DNA from: CAXXOK01 sp963675655
Lineage (GTDB): Bacteria > Bacillota > Clostridia > Christensenellales > Aristaeellaceae
Length of the DNA: 64,000 nucleotides
Assembly (NCBI GenBank): GCA_963675655.1
Contig: OY776489.1
Span: 3,038,001 to 3,102,000, forward strand
Reading direction: 5' to 3'
The notes beneath the pieces were generated by a model. It did no database searches, had not been told where the DNA came from, and saw only the letters and a program-made list of their open reading frames with translations. The translations under genes were made by a program, and so were the position numbers. The number at the start of each line of letters is the position of its first letter. Within the stretch, counting starts at the first letter, position 1. This document shows positions 35,728 through 44,579 of the stretch, piece after piece.

Positions 35728-37212
35728 TTACGCAAATGGATTTTCGTTGGGGTACAGCACACCTGCCGGCTGATTGTAATCGATGTCTTTTACACCCAGC
35801 AGTTTAAGCGCCTCGAAGAGCACCTTGCCAGTTTTCCCAAATGCAACCGCGCCGTGGTGGGGATAATTCTTCTGCACCAACACATGGCGGTAGAAACGCG
35901 CCATTTCAGGGATTGCAAAGATACCAATACCACCGAAAGAGCCTGTCGGCACCGGTAAAATCTCACCCTGTGCAATGTAGCTGTGCAGCGTTGCATCCGC
36001 AGCGCCCTGCAGGCGGAAGAATGTAATATCGCCGGGCTTCAAATCGCCCTCCAGCGTGCCGCGTGTAATGTTCGGTTCGGTATCCGGTTCCAACGAGCGC
36101 TTCATGATCAACTGGTACTTCATTTCCCCATGCGAGAGGTGGCACATGGGCGTGTTGCCGCAATGGAAGCCCATAAAGGTATCTTCCAACTTATAGGGAT
36201 ACTTGCCTTTTATTGCATCCTCATACAGATCGGCAGGCACGGTATTGTTAATATCCAGTATCGTCGGCGCATCGCCCATAGCACAGGCGATCATATACTC
36301 ACTTAGCCCGCCGTAAATATCCACTTCGCAGCTGATGGGCATCAGTCTTGCAGCAAAACGGCTGTTGACGTAGCAGGGGACAAAACCAAACTCCGTCTGG
36401 AATGCCGGCCAGCATTTATTAGCCATAAATGTATACTTGGCAGCACCCAGATTTTTTTCTACCCAATCCAGCAGCGTTGCTTCATACTGCGCCAGGCGGG
36501 GCAGAATTCCGGGCATTTTATTCCCCGTGCCCAGTTCCTTTTCCATATCCTTAATAATTTCAGGAATCCGCTTATCGTCCGCATGCGCCTTAAAGGCAGC
36601 AAACAAGTCCAACTCGCTGTTTTCCTGCACATTAACTACACCAAGATCATACAGGGGCTTGATCGGCGCGTTGCATGCCAAAAAATCATACGGACGCGGC
36701 CCGAAGGTGATGACTTTCAGGTTATGCACGCCGATTACTACACGGGCAATGCCACAAAAGTCATTCAGCATCTCGGCAATTTCATCTGCACAACCTACCG
36801 GATATTCAGGAATATATACCTTCAAACCACGCAGACCGATATTATAACTGGCGTTTAGCATACCGCAATACGCGTCTCCACGGTCACTTTTAATGGTCTC
36901 CCGGCTTTCTTCGGCTGCTGCGGCAAACATTACCGGTCCGTCGAACTGCTGGGCAAGCAGGGTTTCAGGGCCTTCCGGGCCAAAATTACCCAGATAAACC
37001 AATAAAGCATTTACATCCTTCGCTTTCAGTTCCGCAAGCGCCGGTGCAATGTTGAGTTCATTTTCAATAATGGTTTCAACCTCGACAATTTGACCGTACT
37101 TTTTAGTATAGGCTGCTACAACAGCAGCACGACGCTGGCGGGAAAGTTGAATAGGAAAACAATCGCGGCTAACAGCAACGATACCAAGCTTTATGCTGGG
37201 TATATTGGACAT
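35728..37212 (-). CDS. L-fucose/L-arabinose isomerase family protein
   Basis: A 494-residue cytoplasmic protein of the L-fucose/L-arabinose isomerase fold, which interconverts aldoses and ketoses with Mn2+. Recognisable stretches are KLGIVAVSRDCFP at the N-terminus, NFGPEGPETLLAQQF and the central CEVDIYGGLSEYM region, where a metal-ligand Glu/Asp pair would lie. Some relatives act on other sugars, and the substrate here is not known. No kinase or aldolase for a fucose or arabinose pathway is adjacent. GGAGGAG precedes the ATG. Confidence 0.82.
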   Translation of the reverse strand: MSNIPSIKLGIVAVSRDCFPIQLSRQRRAAVVAAYTKKYGQIVEVETIIENELNIAPALAELKAKDVNALLVYLGNFGPEGPETLLAQQFDGPVMFAAAAEESRETIKSDRGDAYCGMLNASYNIGLRGLKVYIPEYPVGCADEIAEMLNDFCGIARVVIGVHNLKVITFGPRPYDFLACNAPIKPLYDLGVVNVQENSELDLFAAFKAHADDKRIPEIIKDMEKELGTGNKMPGILPRLAQYEATLLDWVEKNLGAAKYTFMANKCWPAFQTEFGFVPCYVNSRFAARLMPISCEVDIYGGLSEYMIACAMGDAPTILDINNTVPADLYEDAIKGKYPYKLEDTFMGFHCGNTPMCHLSHGEMKYQLIMKRSLEPDTEPNITRGTLEGDLKPGDITFFRLQGAADATLHSYIAQGEILPVPTGSFGGIGIFAIPEMARFYRHVLVQKNYPHHGAVAFGKTGKVLFEALKLLGVKDIDYNQPAGVLYPNENPFA

Positions 37213-37248
37213 AAAAACTCCTCCTTCACGGTATAACTTCTATCCCCT

Positions 37249-37276
37249 ATTGTAACTTTTCTTGGCATACTGTCAA
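37249..37276 (-). promoter_or_regulatory. Promoter of the isomerase-like gene
   Basis: On the minus strand TTGACA and TACAAT are separated by 16 bases. Confidence 0.7.
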
Positions 37277-37572
37277 GCTATTCGTATGAAAAATCCATCA
37301 TTTATATTGTGAATGTTCCGATTGTTCGTACATTTTATGAATCATATAATGCTAGAATTATTAATAAGCATTTTCGGAAATAAAGGAGCACAGTCCTATA
37401 ATGAATTTTAATCATAAAAACGCCACTTTCCAATGATATTCTATTCCTGCGTGATACATAAAAAAACTTTATGAAGCATCCTTTTTGAATACCCGTTTCA
37501 TAACGCTGCATTCTTTCAAAGTGCAATAAACATCCCCTGTCTAAGCTAAGCGGACAAAGCACTAGGTTACCA
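37277..37572. other. Gene-free spacer beside the IS relic
   Basis: No gene or RNA is recognised. The stretch lies between the isomerase promoter and the outer hairpin of the IS200-type relic, whose exact right end could extend into it. Confidence 0.45.
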
Positions 37573-37635
37573 GCCACGCCTCACGTGGCATTTGTACGGT
37601 CTAACATTTGCATGAGGCTTGTTACCGGCTACCCG

Positions 37636-38073
37636 TTAACGAGTTATCATCGTTAGCTGTTCTCCTGCTTGGTCTTCCTTTCGTTGGTTTCTACTGTACC
37701 CCTCTATTTTCTTAGCATTTTTACCCACCGTATCAACATAATAGCTACGGTACCAAAATGCTCTGTTTCGATACTTGTATTGTGACGCCGAATACTTTTC
37801 ATAGATCATCAGGCTGTTCTTTCCCTTCAAGTATCCCATGAAGCTTGATACCGATACTTTTAGGGGTATCTCTAGTAGCATATGCACAAGATCTTAGCAT
37901 ATCTCAGCCTCCACCATCTTGATACTCATCCAATCGCATAATTGCCTGCGTATCTCTCCTATTTCCCTTTTCTTCTCTCCCAAAAATACCTTCCTGCGAT
38001 ACTTGGGCGCAAACACGATGTGGTATTTGCCATTCCATTTTGTGTGTGATAAACTTTGATTGTCATTTGTCAT
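37636..38073 (-). pseudogene. tnpA: IS200-type transposase tnpA, inactivated by an in-frame stop
   Basis: The reading frame begins at 38073, with GGAGG upstream, and encodes WNGKYHIVFAPKYRRKVF, the hallmark of Y1 HUH transposases. At 37894-37896 a TAA stops it in frame after VEAEIC. The same frame then resumes (VHMLLEIP and onward to 37636), so the break is a nonsense change and not a frameshift. The stop falls at the HUH motif: the position expected to read Pro-Asp-His-Val-His reads stop-Asp-Leu-Val-His, so the first catalytic histidine is lost as well. A downstream tyrosine region (YWYRSYYVDTVG-like) remains. The element cannot move by itself. Confidence 0.85.
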
Positions 38074-38080
38074 AAATGAC

Positions 38081-38138
38081 AAACCTCCTTTGCTTTGTTG
38101 CGGTTGCCAGACCAGCATCATTATAGCAAAGGAGGTTT
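38081..38138 (-). repeat. RBS-sequestering inverted repeat of the IS200-type element
   Basis: AAACCTCCTTTGCT and AGCAAAGGAGGTTT are perfect 14-bp complements 30 bases apart. One arm contains the GGAGG of tnpA, so folding of the leader would hide the ribosome site, as known for IS200. Confidence 0.85.
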
Positions 38139-38205
38139 CTTGTATCTTAAGTTCTTCATCCTCACCAGCTCCGCTGGTGGTTAATTCTCGCTAAAGCGCA
38201 CAAAA

Positions 38206-38235
38206 ACAACCGTCCCGGGCTTCCGGGGCGGTTGT
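38206..38235 (-). terminator. Terminator of the secreted-protein gene
   Basis: A stem of about 13 bp (ACAACCG..CCCGG with one G-U pair) with loop GCTT; the minus strand continues TTTTTG, 21 bases past the stop. Confidence 0.88.
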
Positions 38236-38256
38236 GGGTACTGATTGTTGTTTTAG

Positions 38257-39846
38257 TTATTTGGCGCTTTCGGACATCGCCTGCAATACACTCTCAGGCA
38301 GGTTCGCCATCATGCTATACACAACCGTCATGGCGCTTGTCTCCAAACCGGAGGTATACGTTTCCAAATCCGAATCGCTCATTTGCATGATCTGAACCGA
38401 AGTTTCCGCCGTAGCATCCGCAAGGGAAGTAAAGTAGCCGCTATCGTCCTGCACGACAGTGTTTACCTTTAACGTACCAAGCAGCGCTGTATCGGGGTTG
38501 GCCGCAATCGCCTCGACCGTATCAGCGTAGGACAGGCCAATTGACGTATCCACTGTGTTCTCGGTTACTTGCTGGGCAGATGCCAGCTCAACAGCATAGG
38601 AAGTATCACCATCAAATACGGTAACGGAGAGTTTGCCCGTCACATTTGCTGGATCTGCTTTATCTTCTACTAACGCAAGTGTAAGAACTGGATCACTGTT
38701 CACTGTCATCGTCAGGTTTCCAGTGACAGCCGCATCACTCAAGCTCACGTCGCCATTGAGTGTCATGACCTCTTCATCATTTTCCGCCATATCCATCGTC
38801 ATGGTATATACTTTCGCATCCGCCACGGTTTTACGAATAATTTTCATATTCATATCAATCTTGGACGGATCCTGCGCTACCGTTTCCGTGGTGGCATCGG
38901 CATCTTCAGCCGCAGCAGTCATTTCACCGTTGAATGCGTCCTCATAGAACACGCCGCTCATGTTCATCTGCATGGCGACCAACTCATCTTCACCGATGGT
39001 ATACTCAACCACAGGAATGGAAAATTCGGACTTTTCCATTACGGCTTTCATTTCCGCAATCGCTTCGTCCACCTGCGCGGCAGCGTCGTCGTCGGACAGC
39101 GAAGAATCGCTCGTTTGCAGACTCCTCTTGATCATGTCCTTCATGTACTGCGTTTCGTACAGAGCAACCATGTCTTCTTTGGTAATGGTGACTTCCGTCT
39201 TGGTATCAGCGACATCGCTGTCTTCCAGCGTGAAGCTGCCATTGGTGACGACCATTTTCGCTTCTATGCCATTCACCCATTCCATCAGGCTTTCATCGCC
39301 GCCCATGGCTTCCAGCATCTTCTGCTTGAGCTCTTCTTTGCTCAGATTCTCAACATCGCTGCTTTCAGTAATCGTACCGACCGCAGCCATTTGCTCTATG
39401 CTGGTGGAGAAGCCTTCCATCATCGCGGAGATCTCATCCTCACTCATACCGCTGGATTTGAGGCCGTCCGCCATAGCGGTTTCCAGATCCGCCCAAGAGA
39501 AATACAGGGTATCATCGCCCAGTAATTCGCTTTGTGCATAAAGCCCATCTTCTTCAACGCGGATTTTAGCACTTACCATTTCTTCGCCGTTAAGCAGTAT
39601 AGCCATCGAGCCATATCCGTCCGATAATCCACGGAAGGTGAGCGCTGTTGCATCGCACATATCTGCAACCATCTGATCGGCCGCCAACATGGCGCCCGGT
39701 TCAAAAGTAACCGTGCTTACGATTTCTTTCCCATCTTCTTTGGCTTGGCTCAATACATCATACGCAGCGCCCTGCGCCATGGCGCCAAGCGGCAGAATTA
39801 ATGCGATGATGATGCTTACAAGTTTAATCCAACCTTTGCTTTTCAT
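38257..39846 (-). CDS. Secreted protein of unknown function
   Basis: A 529-residue acidic protein with an N-terminal signal peptide (LVSIIIALILPLGAMAQ, probable cleavage after AMA) and no further membrane segment. It is rich in Ala, Asp, Glu, Met, Ser and Thr, and has long alternating stretches suggesting beta-strand-rich, LolA/LppX-like or repeat architecture. No catalytic motif is recognised. AGGAGG seven bases before ATG 39846 supports this start over the ATG one codon earlier. It is monocistronic with a strong terminator. A cell-envelope or exported role is inferred from the signal peptide only. Confidence 0.75.
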   Translation of the reverse strand: MKSKGWIKLVSIIIALILPLGAMAQGAAYDVLSQAKEDGKEIVSTVTFEPGAMLAADQMVADMCDATALTFRGLSDGYGSMAILLNGEEMVSAKIRVEEDGLYAQSELLGDDTLYFSWADLETAMADGLKSSGMSEDEISAMMEGFSTSIEQMAAVGTITESSDVENLSKEELKQKMLEAMGGDESLMEWVNGIEAKMVVTNGSFTLEDSDVADTKTEVTITKEDMVALYETQYMKDMIKRSLQTSDSSLSDDDAAAQVDEAIAEMKAVMEKSEFSIPVVEYTIGEDELVAMQMNMSGVFYEDAFNGEMTAAAEDADATTETVAQDPSKIDMNMKIIRKTVADAKVYTMTMDMAENDEEVMTLNGDVSLSDAAVTGNLTMTVNSDPVLTLALVEDKADPANVTGKLSVTVFDGDTSYAVELASAQQVTENTVDTSIGLSYADTVEAIAANPDTALLGTLKVNTVVQDDSGYFTSLADATAETSVQIMQMSDSDLETYTSGLETSAMTVVYSMMANLPESVLQAMSESAK

Positions 39847-39950
39847 CATATTTCCTCCTCTTCACTTTCGGGTCATTCCCGATGGTTCCATTATACAGAT
39901 GTACGGTCGTACTGTCACCTTTTTCCTACCCTATTATGAGAATTTAATCT

Positions 39951-41105
39951 TTAACCGTCGTTTTTACCCGTTGAAAGCGGATTTTTTAACCAAACGGTTT
40001 CATTTACAATCGGGGTATAGCTCTGTATTAATTTTACGACTTTCACACTTACATTTGTATCCGTATAATCCTGGGGCATGGCACGTGGCTCATCGTTCTG
40101 TTGCATGGCAATGGCAAGCTGCGTCCCTTGCATTACGCTTTCGGTTGAGATTCCCCCAATCACCACGGTTCCCTTGTCCAAGACCTCCGGTCGCTCTGTA
40201 GAGGTGCGAATCAGCACGCCGCAAAAGCCCAGCATTGCGCTTTCTTCGCTGAGTGTGCCGCTGTCGGAAAGCACAACAAGGCTGTTCTGCTGTAATTTGT
40301 TATAATCCATAAAGCCAAGAGGCTTTACGTTTTGCACTAATGGATGGAACTTAAAATCCCGTTTTTGGATGAATTTCATCGAGCGCGGATGGGTGCTGTA
40401 AATTACCGGCACCTGATAAGCCTGTGCTATATCATTGATTGCATTCATCAGAGAGATAAAGTTTGGCTCCAGGTCGATGTTCTCTTCCCGGTGGGCGGAA
40501 ACAAGGATATATTTTCCTTTCTCCAGCCCCATTCGCTCTAAAACGTCGCTTTTCTCTATTTCCGGTAAAGCGTTTGTAAGCACTTCACGCATGGGTGAAC
40601 CAGTTACAAATATTGTTTTTCCATCAATGCCTTCGTTTAGCAGGTATCTTCGGCTATGCTCTGTGTACGGAAGGTTAATATCGCTGATATGATCGACGAT
40701 TTTCCGGTTGATCATCTCGCTGACGTTCCAATCCCAGCAGCGATTGCCTGCCTCCATGTGAAAGATGGGTATTTTCAGCCGTTTAGCAGATATAGCGGCT
40801 AATGCGCTGTTTGTATCCCCTAAGATCAGTACGGCATCCGGTTTTTCACGCTGCATAACCTGGTAGCTTTTCGCGATAATTGCGCCCATCGTTTCTCCCA
40901 GGTCAGCGCCAACCGCCTCCAGATAATAATCCGGATTGCGTAGTTTCAAATCGCGAAAGAATACATCGTTTAGTTCCGGGGCATAGTTTTGGCCCGTATG
41001 CACCATAATATGGTCAAAATAGCGGTCTGCACATTGCATAACCGCCGATAAGCGAATGATTTCCGGTCTGGTACCAAGCACCGTCATCAGTTTCAGCTTT
41101 TTCAT
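39951..41105 (-). CDS. wecB: UDP-N-acetylglucosamine 2-epimerase family protein (CapG/WecB-like)
   Basis: A 384-residue non-hydrolysing 2-epimerase. It opens with KLMTVLGTRPEIIRLSAVM, has HTGQNY, GDTNSALA and later the SAHREENID loop, all hallmarks of the family. Beside a CapF-like reductase it is most likely the CapG/FnlC type, which epimerises the last intermediate to UDP-N-acetyl-L-fucosamine, rather than a UDP-ManNAc-forming WecB; the sequence alone does not settle this. Its ATG overlaps the CapF-like stop by four bases. The product would feed surface polysaccharide synthesis. Confidence 0.9.
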   Translation of the reverse strand: MKKLKLMTVLGTRPEIIRLSAVMQCADRYFDHIMVHTGQNYAPELNDVFFRDLKLRNPDYYLEAVGADLGETMGAIIAKSYQVMQREKPDAVLILGDTNSALAAISAKRLKIPIFHMEAGNRCWDWNVSEMINRKIVDHISDINLPYTEHSRRYLLNEGIDGKTIFVTGSPMREVLTNALPEIEKSDVLERMGLEKGKYILVSAHREENIDLEPNFISLMNAINDIAQAYQVPVIYSTHPRSMKFIQKRDFKFHPLVQNVKPLGFMDYNKLQQNSLVVLSDSGTLSEESAMLGFCGVLIRTSTERPEVLDKGTVVIGGISTESVMQGTQLAIAMQQNDEPRAMPQDYTDTNVSVKVVKLIQSYTPIVNETVWLKNPLSTGKNDG

Positions 41106-42238
41106 GGTTTCACCCTCTCGCTTGGGTCTTCCTCTACCGGTAAAAAAAATGTATCCGGCCTGCTTGGATCAAATACTTCACTGGCCCACATCAGCGTAAC
41201 CATGTCGGTATCACCCATGTTTTCGATGTTATGTGTGTATCCGGGAGGAATATCGACGATGGTTGGCGTTTGCCCATCCACCATATAGGTGATCACTTCA
41301 CTTCCATATACACTGCGCAGCCGTATCACTCCGCAGCCTGCAACAACGATGAATTTTTCGTGTTTGGTATGGTGCCAATGCTCTCCTTTGCGAATATGAG
41401 GCTTTTGCACATTTACGCTCATTTGCCCGTACCCGCCAGCATGCAGCAGCTCCGTAAACGATCCGCGGGCGTCCGCATGGTTTACCGGTTGGTATGCAAA
41501 TTCATTCTGCGGCAGGAAGCTTTGATAGGTTGCAAACAACTTGCGTACGAATGCATCCTGCTGGTCTGGCAAATCAAGTGTTTCCCGACTTTGATGAAAG
41601 CGTTCGATCAGGTGAATGATTTGCCCAAGCGTTGCTTCATGCTCCGGCAACACATGGCAGAATCCATCCTCACCCATTGTCGGAGATCCATCCAGCGCGC
41701 GTATAAATTCTGCAACAATATCGTCAATATAATTCAGGTGCATCATGTGAGCAGGGTCGCTCACCGTAACCGGAAGGTTCCGCGCAATATGATGACAAAA
41801 CGTGGCGACCGCACTATTATAATTCGGCCTGCTCCATTTACCAAAGGCATTTGTAAGCCGGTACAAGTATACCGGCGTACCAGTTTCCCGGCTATACGTC
41901 CGCAGCAGTTCTTCCGCTGCTCGTTTACTGCGTCCATAGGGATTATCCAGTTCGGCCTGTACCGATCCGCTCATCAGTACCGGCGGTCTTTTTCCATTTT
42001 TTAATCGTTGCAGCAGTGTTTCTGTGAAATCAGCATTGCCAGTTTGAAATTCCGCTTCCTGTTTCGGTCGGTTGACCCCGGCCAAATGGAAAACAAAATC
42101 CGCTTCTGTTGTCATTTCATCCAGCGTTTCCACAGTAGTATCTACATCGACCAGCAACAAGCGATCCTCGCGCTGGGAAAGTGTGGCGCAAAGGTTTTTC
42201 CCCATGAATCCATTGGCTCCGGTTATGAGGAGATTCAT
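41102..42238 (-). CDS. capF: CapF-like bifunctional UDP-sugar epimerase/reductase with cupin domain
   Basis: A 378-residue protein of the Cap5F/FnlB type. The N-terminal ~240 residues form an SDR domain (ITGANGFMGKNLC, YGRSKRAAEELL). The C-terminal ~110 form a metal-binding cupin (GEHWHHTKHEKFIVV with His residues). In UDP-L-FucNAc synthesis the cupin epimerises at C3 and the SDR domain reduces C4 with NADPH. It is followed by a 2-epimerase gene. The first enzyme of the path, CapE/FnlA, is not encoded next to it, where it usually lies. AAAGGAG precedes the ATG. Confidence 0.88.
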   Translation of the reverse strand: MNLLITGANGFMGKNLCATLSQREDRLLLVDVDTTVETLDEMTTEADFVFHLAGVNRPKQEAEFQTGNADFTETLLQRLKNGKRPPVLMSGSVQAELDNPYGRSKRAAEELLRTYSRETGTPVYLYRLTNAFGKWSRPNYNSAVATFCHHIARNLPVTVSDPAHMMHLNYIDDIVAEFIRALDGSPTMGEDGFCHVLPEHEATLGQIIHLIERFHQSRETLDLPDQQDAFVRKLFATYQSFLPQNEFAYQPVNHADARGSFTELLHAGGYGQMSVNVQKPHIRKGEHWHHTKHEKFIVVAGCGVIRLRSVYGSEVITYMVDGQTPTIVDIPPGYTHNIENMGDTDMVTLMWASEVFDPSRPDTFFLPVEEDPSERVKP

Positions 42239-42325
42239 CCTTTATTCTCCTTTCGCCGCTAGCAAACATAGCCAAACTTGCTTGCGACAGAAAACGGTAT
42301 TTGGGTTTGTTGGACGCAACTAGTT

Positions 42326-42691
42326 CTAAGCTTTGCTAAGCATTGCTGCAGCTTCATCCTCGGTAGCGGTGAAGAACACATGCCCACCATGGTTGCTTTC
42401 GTAAATAAAGTCCTTTAACGGCTTGCTGGTATACCGTGAAAAATCGCCAAAGATAGCGAGTTTCACCCCATAATTTACGAACTTTTGAAGTATTTCCCCT
42501 GCAAGCCCTGTGCTGAGAATAAAGAAATCTTCCGCCACTGCTTTTTTATGGATGGCTATTCGGTTTACATTCAGCTGATACTGCGTGTTTACCATCAGGT
42601 CTAATGCGGATTGAACGTCTTTCAATACGACTTTGTTACTATGGATGAGTGCATAAGCTGTCGCATTGTTTGTTCGTTTTTCCAGTTGCAT
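42326..42691 (-). CDS. DUF4180 domain protein
   Basis: A 121-residue cytoplasmic protein resembling DUF4180, with LNVNRIAIHKKAVAEDFF and FGDFSRYTSKPLKDFI. The family has no known function. It lies 87 bases ahead of the CapF-like gene on the same strand, with AAAGGAG before the ATG; functional linkage is unproven. Confidence 0.8.
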   Translation of the reverse strand: MQLEKRTNNATAYALIHSNKVVLKDVQSALDLMVNTQYQLNVNRIAIHKKAVAEDFFILSTGLAGEILQKFVNYGVKLAIFGDFSRYTSKPLKDFIYESNHGGHVFFTATEDEAAAMLSKA

Positions 42692-42742
42692 GGCCAGACT
42701 CCTTTCTTACCTACTTCCATATGGTCCTCGTTTGATCTATGA

Positions 42743-44548
42743 TCAATTATACTCCACTGTGCGCTGATATGCCTTATATGTAGAAGTATGAAGAAGCGTT
42801 CGCTTCGTCTCTTGCCCGTTTACATACCAAACTTGATAGGTTTCTACAACATAACCCGTACGTGCTTTAACGGTTTCTTTGCTTGTACCGACAGCCAATT
42901 CAGCATTTTGCACATACAAAACATTGCTGGGAGGATCAATAGTTCTTGTAATCTTGGAATCTAAATCAATACTGACGCCTTCACCTAACGTCATCCCCCA
43001 TATTTCTGCGGAACACTCCCGGTTTTTGTAGTACATAATCACAAAAACCGGAGTATCTTTATTATTTTTAAATTGAAAATCGAGGTTCGGCCAGTCGACC
43101 GTTGCATCCTCGCCAATGGTTACATAGGTGCTGGGCCAAGCATGCGGACTCCGGCTGATCACCTCCAGATCGGCACGTGCAACCGCGTTAAACAGCGTAG
43201 TGCTCACTTGGCACACGCCGCCGCCTACCTGCTGTACGGTCTCGCCGCCGGAGATAGCTCCCGCTTCTTTATATCCCTTATTCCGTGTACGTTCTCCGGT
43301 TGTGCTATTAAAGCTGAACGTTTCGCCCGGCATCAATACCGTACCGTTTATAGCTTGACAAGCCAAGTCAATATTTGTATTACGGTTGCTGGAACTCGTC
43401 GTTTTGGTCGTAAAGGCAGAAACCATTGTAAAATTGGATTCCAGTTTTTCCTTGGTTACCGTAGCCTCTGTAAGAACGGGGTCAACCGTTATGGTTTCAT
43501 TCTGTGCTCCCGCATCGAGCCGTTCAATTACCTTGGCATATAATGCGTCACCGTCAATGCTGACACCAACCTGGTCTTCCGTAAAAGAAAATGATCGCGT
43601 GTTAAAATCAAACGTATTGATCTGCGCATCTACCGGGTCGCGGTTGACATAGGTAACGATATCTTCAACCATTACACGCACCGCATCATGATCGTACGTT
43701 GTATCGCTTTTTAAATAAACATAATGATCCAGCAAATCCAGAACCGTATCCACGCGCTGGCGGAACGGTGTACGATTTGTACCGATAATATCAGTCGTGT
43801 TTTGGCGGCCAATCGCGTAGGCTGCTTGCAATGTTGCATCCAGTGTACGCGTAGCTGCTACGTTGCTTTGGTCAATCGTCCACAATTTATTACCAATACT
43901 GATGGTAACAGAAAATGGGTTTACCGCACTGCTGCCGTTTCCGCCCAGCATCTCACTTGCTTTGGCGATGCTTTGCCCGCCAACATAGGTATTATCCACA
44001 AAAATACCCTGATAGATCATATCTTGCTGCAAATAATCCCGGTATTGTTTATAATTGTCAACAATATCTTTATCGTAGCGTAGAATCTCGCCGTTTATAA
44101 AAGCGTAATTATCTAAATCTTTCCAAAAATACCCCGCCATTTGGGGCATCATCATCACGGCAAGGAAGCCCAAAGCCGACATACAGATGATAATAACCGT
44201 CGCATATAAAACAGGCCTGCCATGCGTGTACCAGCGGGGCAACTTATGCGGTTTCTGCGGAGCCGGTGCTTTTTTACGCACCGGCTCACGACGTTTTGCA
44301 TATGGATTGTCTGTTTCTCCCTTTGCCCGTACAGCCGATTTACGCTCATCGTTGGGCAATTCTGCCAACGGTTCGTTCCACGCCTCGTCTCCGTCGAACA
44401 AATAATCGTTCTGTACAGGCGGTTTGGCAACGGGCCGCGTATTAAGCTGCTTTTGCAATTCCTGCGTTCCTGACGCACGTTCCACATGTGGTCTATCACG
44501 TGGTGTATATAGCGAAGGATCGTTTACATCAAGATCGTTGCGCGCCAC
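42743..44548 (-). CDS. VanW family protein with YoaR-like and G5 domains
   Basis: A 601-residue membrane-anchored cell-wall protein. Residues 1-110 are polar and disordered, followed by one transmembrane helix (about 111-137). An extracellular YoaR-like peptidoglycan-binding region follows, then a VanW domain (GTVLMPGETFSFN, GGGVCQVSTTLFNA) and a C-terminal G5-like region. The VanW domain is found in glycopeptide-resistance clusters but also widely in Bacillota, and its biochemical role is uncertain. GTG at 44548 follows GGAGG by nine bases. It lies 31 bases after rex and may be co-transcribed with it. Confidence 0.9.
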   Translation of the reverse strand: MARNDLDVNDPSLYTPRDRPHVERASGTQELQKQLNTRPVAKPPVQNDYLFDGDEAWNEPLAELPNDERKSAVRAKGETDNPYAKRREPVRKKAPAPQKPHKLPRWYTHGRPVLYATVIIICMSALGFLAVMMMPQMAGYFWKDLDNYAFINGEILRYDKDIVDNYKQYRDYLQQDMIYQGIFVDNTYVGGQSIAKASEMLGGNGSSAVNPFSVTISIGNKLWTIDQSNVAATRTLDATLQAAYAIGRQNTTDIIGTNRTPFRQRVDTVLDLLDHYVYLKSDTTYDHDAVRVMVEDIVTYVNRDPVDAQINTFDFNTRSFSFTEDQVGVSIDGDALYAKVIERLDAGAQNETITVDPVLTEATVTKEKLESNFTMVSAFTTKTTSSSNRNTNIDLACQAINGTVLMPGETFSFNSTTGERTRNKGYKEAGAISGGETVQQVGGGVCQVSTTLFNAVARADLEVISRSPHAWPSTYVTIGEDATVDWPNLDFQFKNNKDTPVFVIMYYKNRECSAEIWGMTLGEGVSIDLDSKITRTIDPPSNVLYVQNAELAVGTSKETVKARTGYVVETYQVWYVNGQETKRTLLHTSTYKAYQRTVEYN

Positions 44549-44579
44549 GCCTGCACACCTCCTGCCGCGCGTGTCAAAA

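Larger units (their letters stand above)
37573..38179 (-). mobile_element. Decayed IS200/IS605-family insertion sequence
   Basis: The span runs from a small hairpin at 37573-37589 (GCCACG/CGTGGC) to one at 38163-38179 (CACCAGC/GCTGGTG). These are the subterminal palindromes that HUH transposases of this family use in place of inverted terminal repeats. Between them lies a broken tnpA and the translation-blocking inverted repeat typical of IS200. Exact ends are not resolved, because no target duplication is made by this family. Confidence 0.7.

Noticed and set aside
37335..37577. Small open frame next to the IS relic
   Set aside because: There is no ribosome site, the composition is random and the end lies in the IS hairpin.
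37636..38121. Reading the two transposase pieces as frameshifted or as two genes
   Set aside because: Both pieces are in one frame, separated only by a TAA; it is a nonsense mutation.
42743..44548. Vancomycin resistance cluster
   Set aside because: VanW alone is common in Bacillota; no vanA, vanH, vanX, vanR or vanS gene is present.
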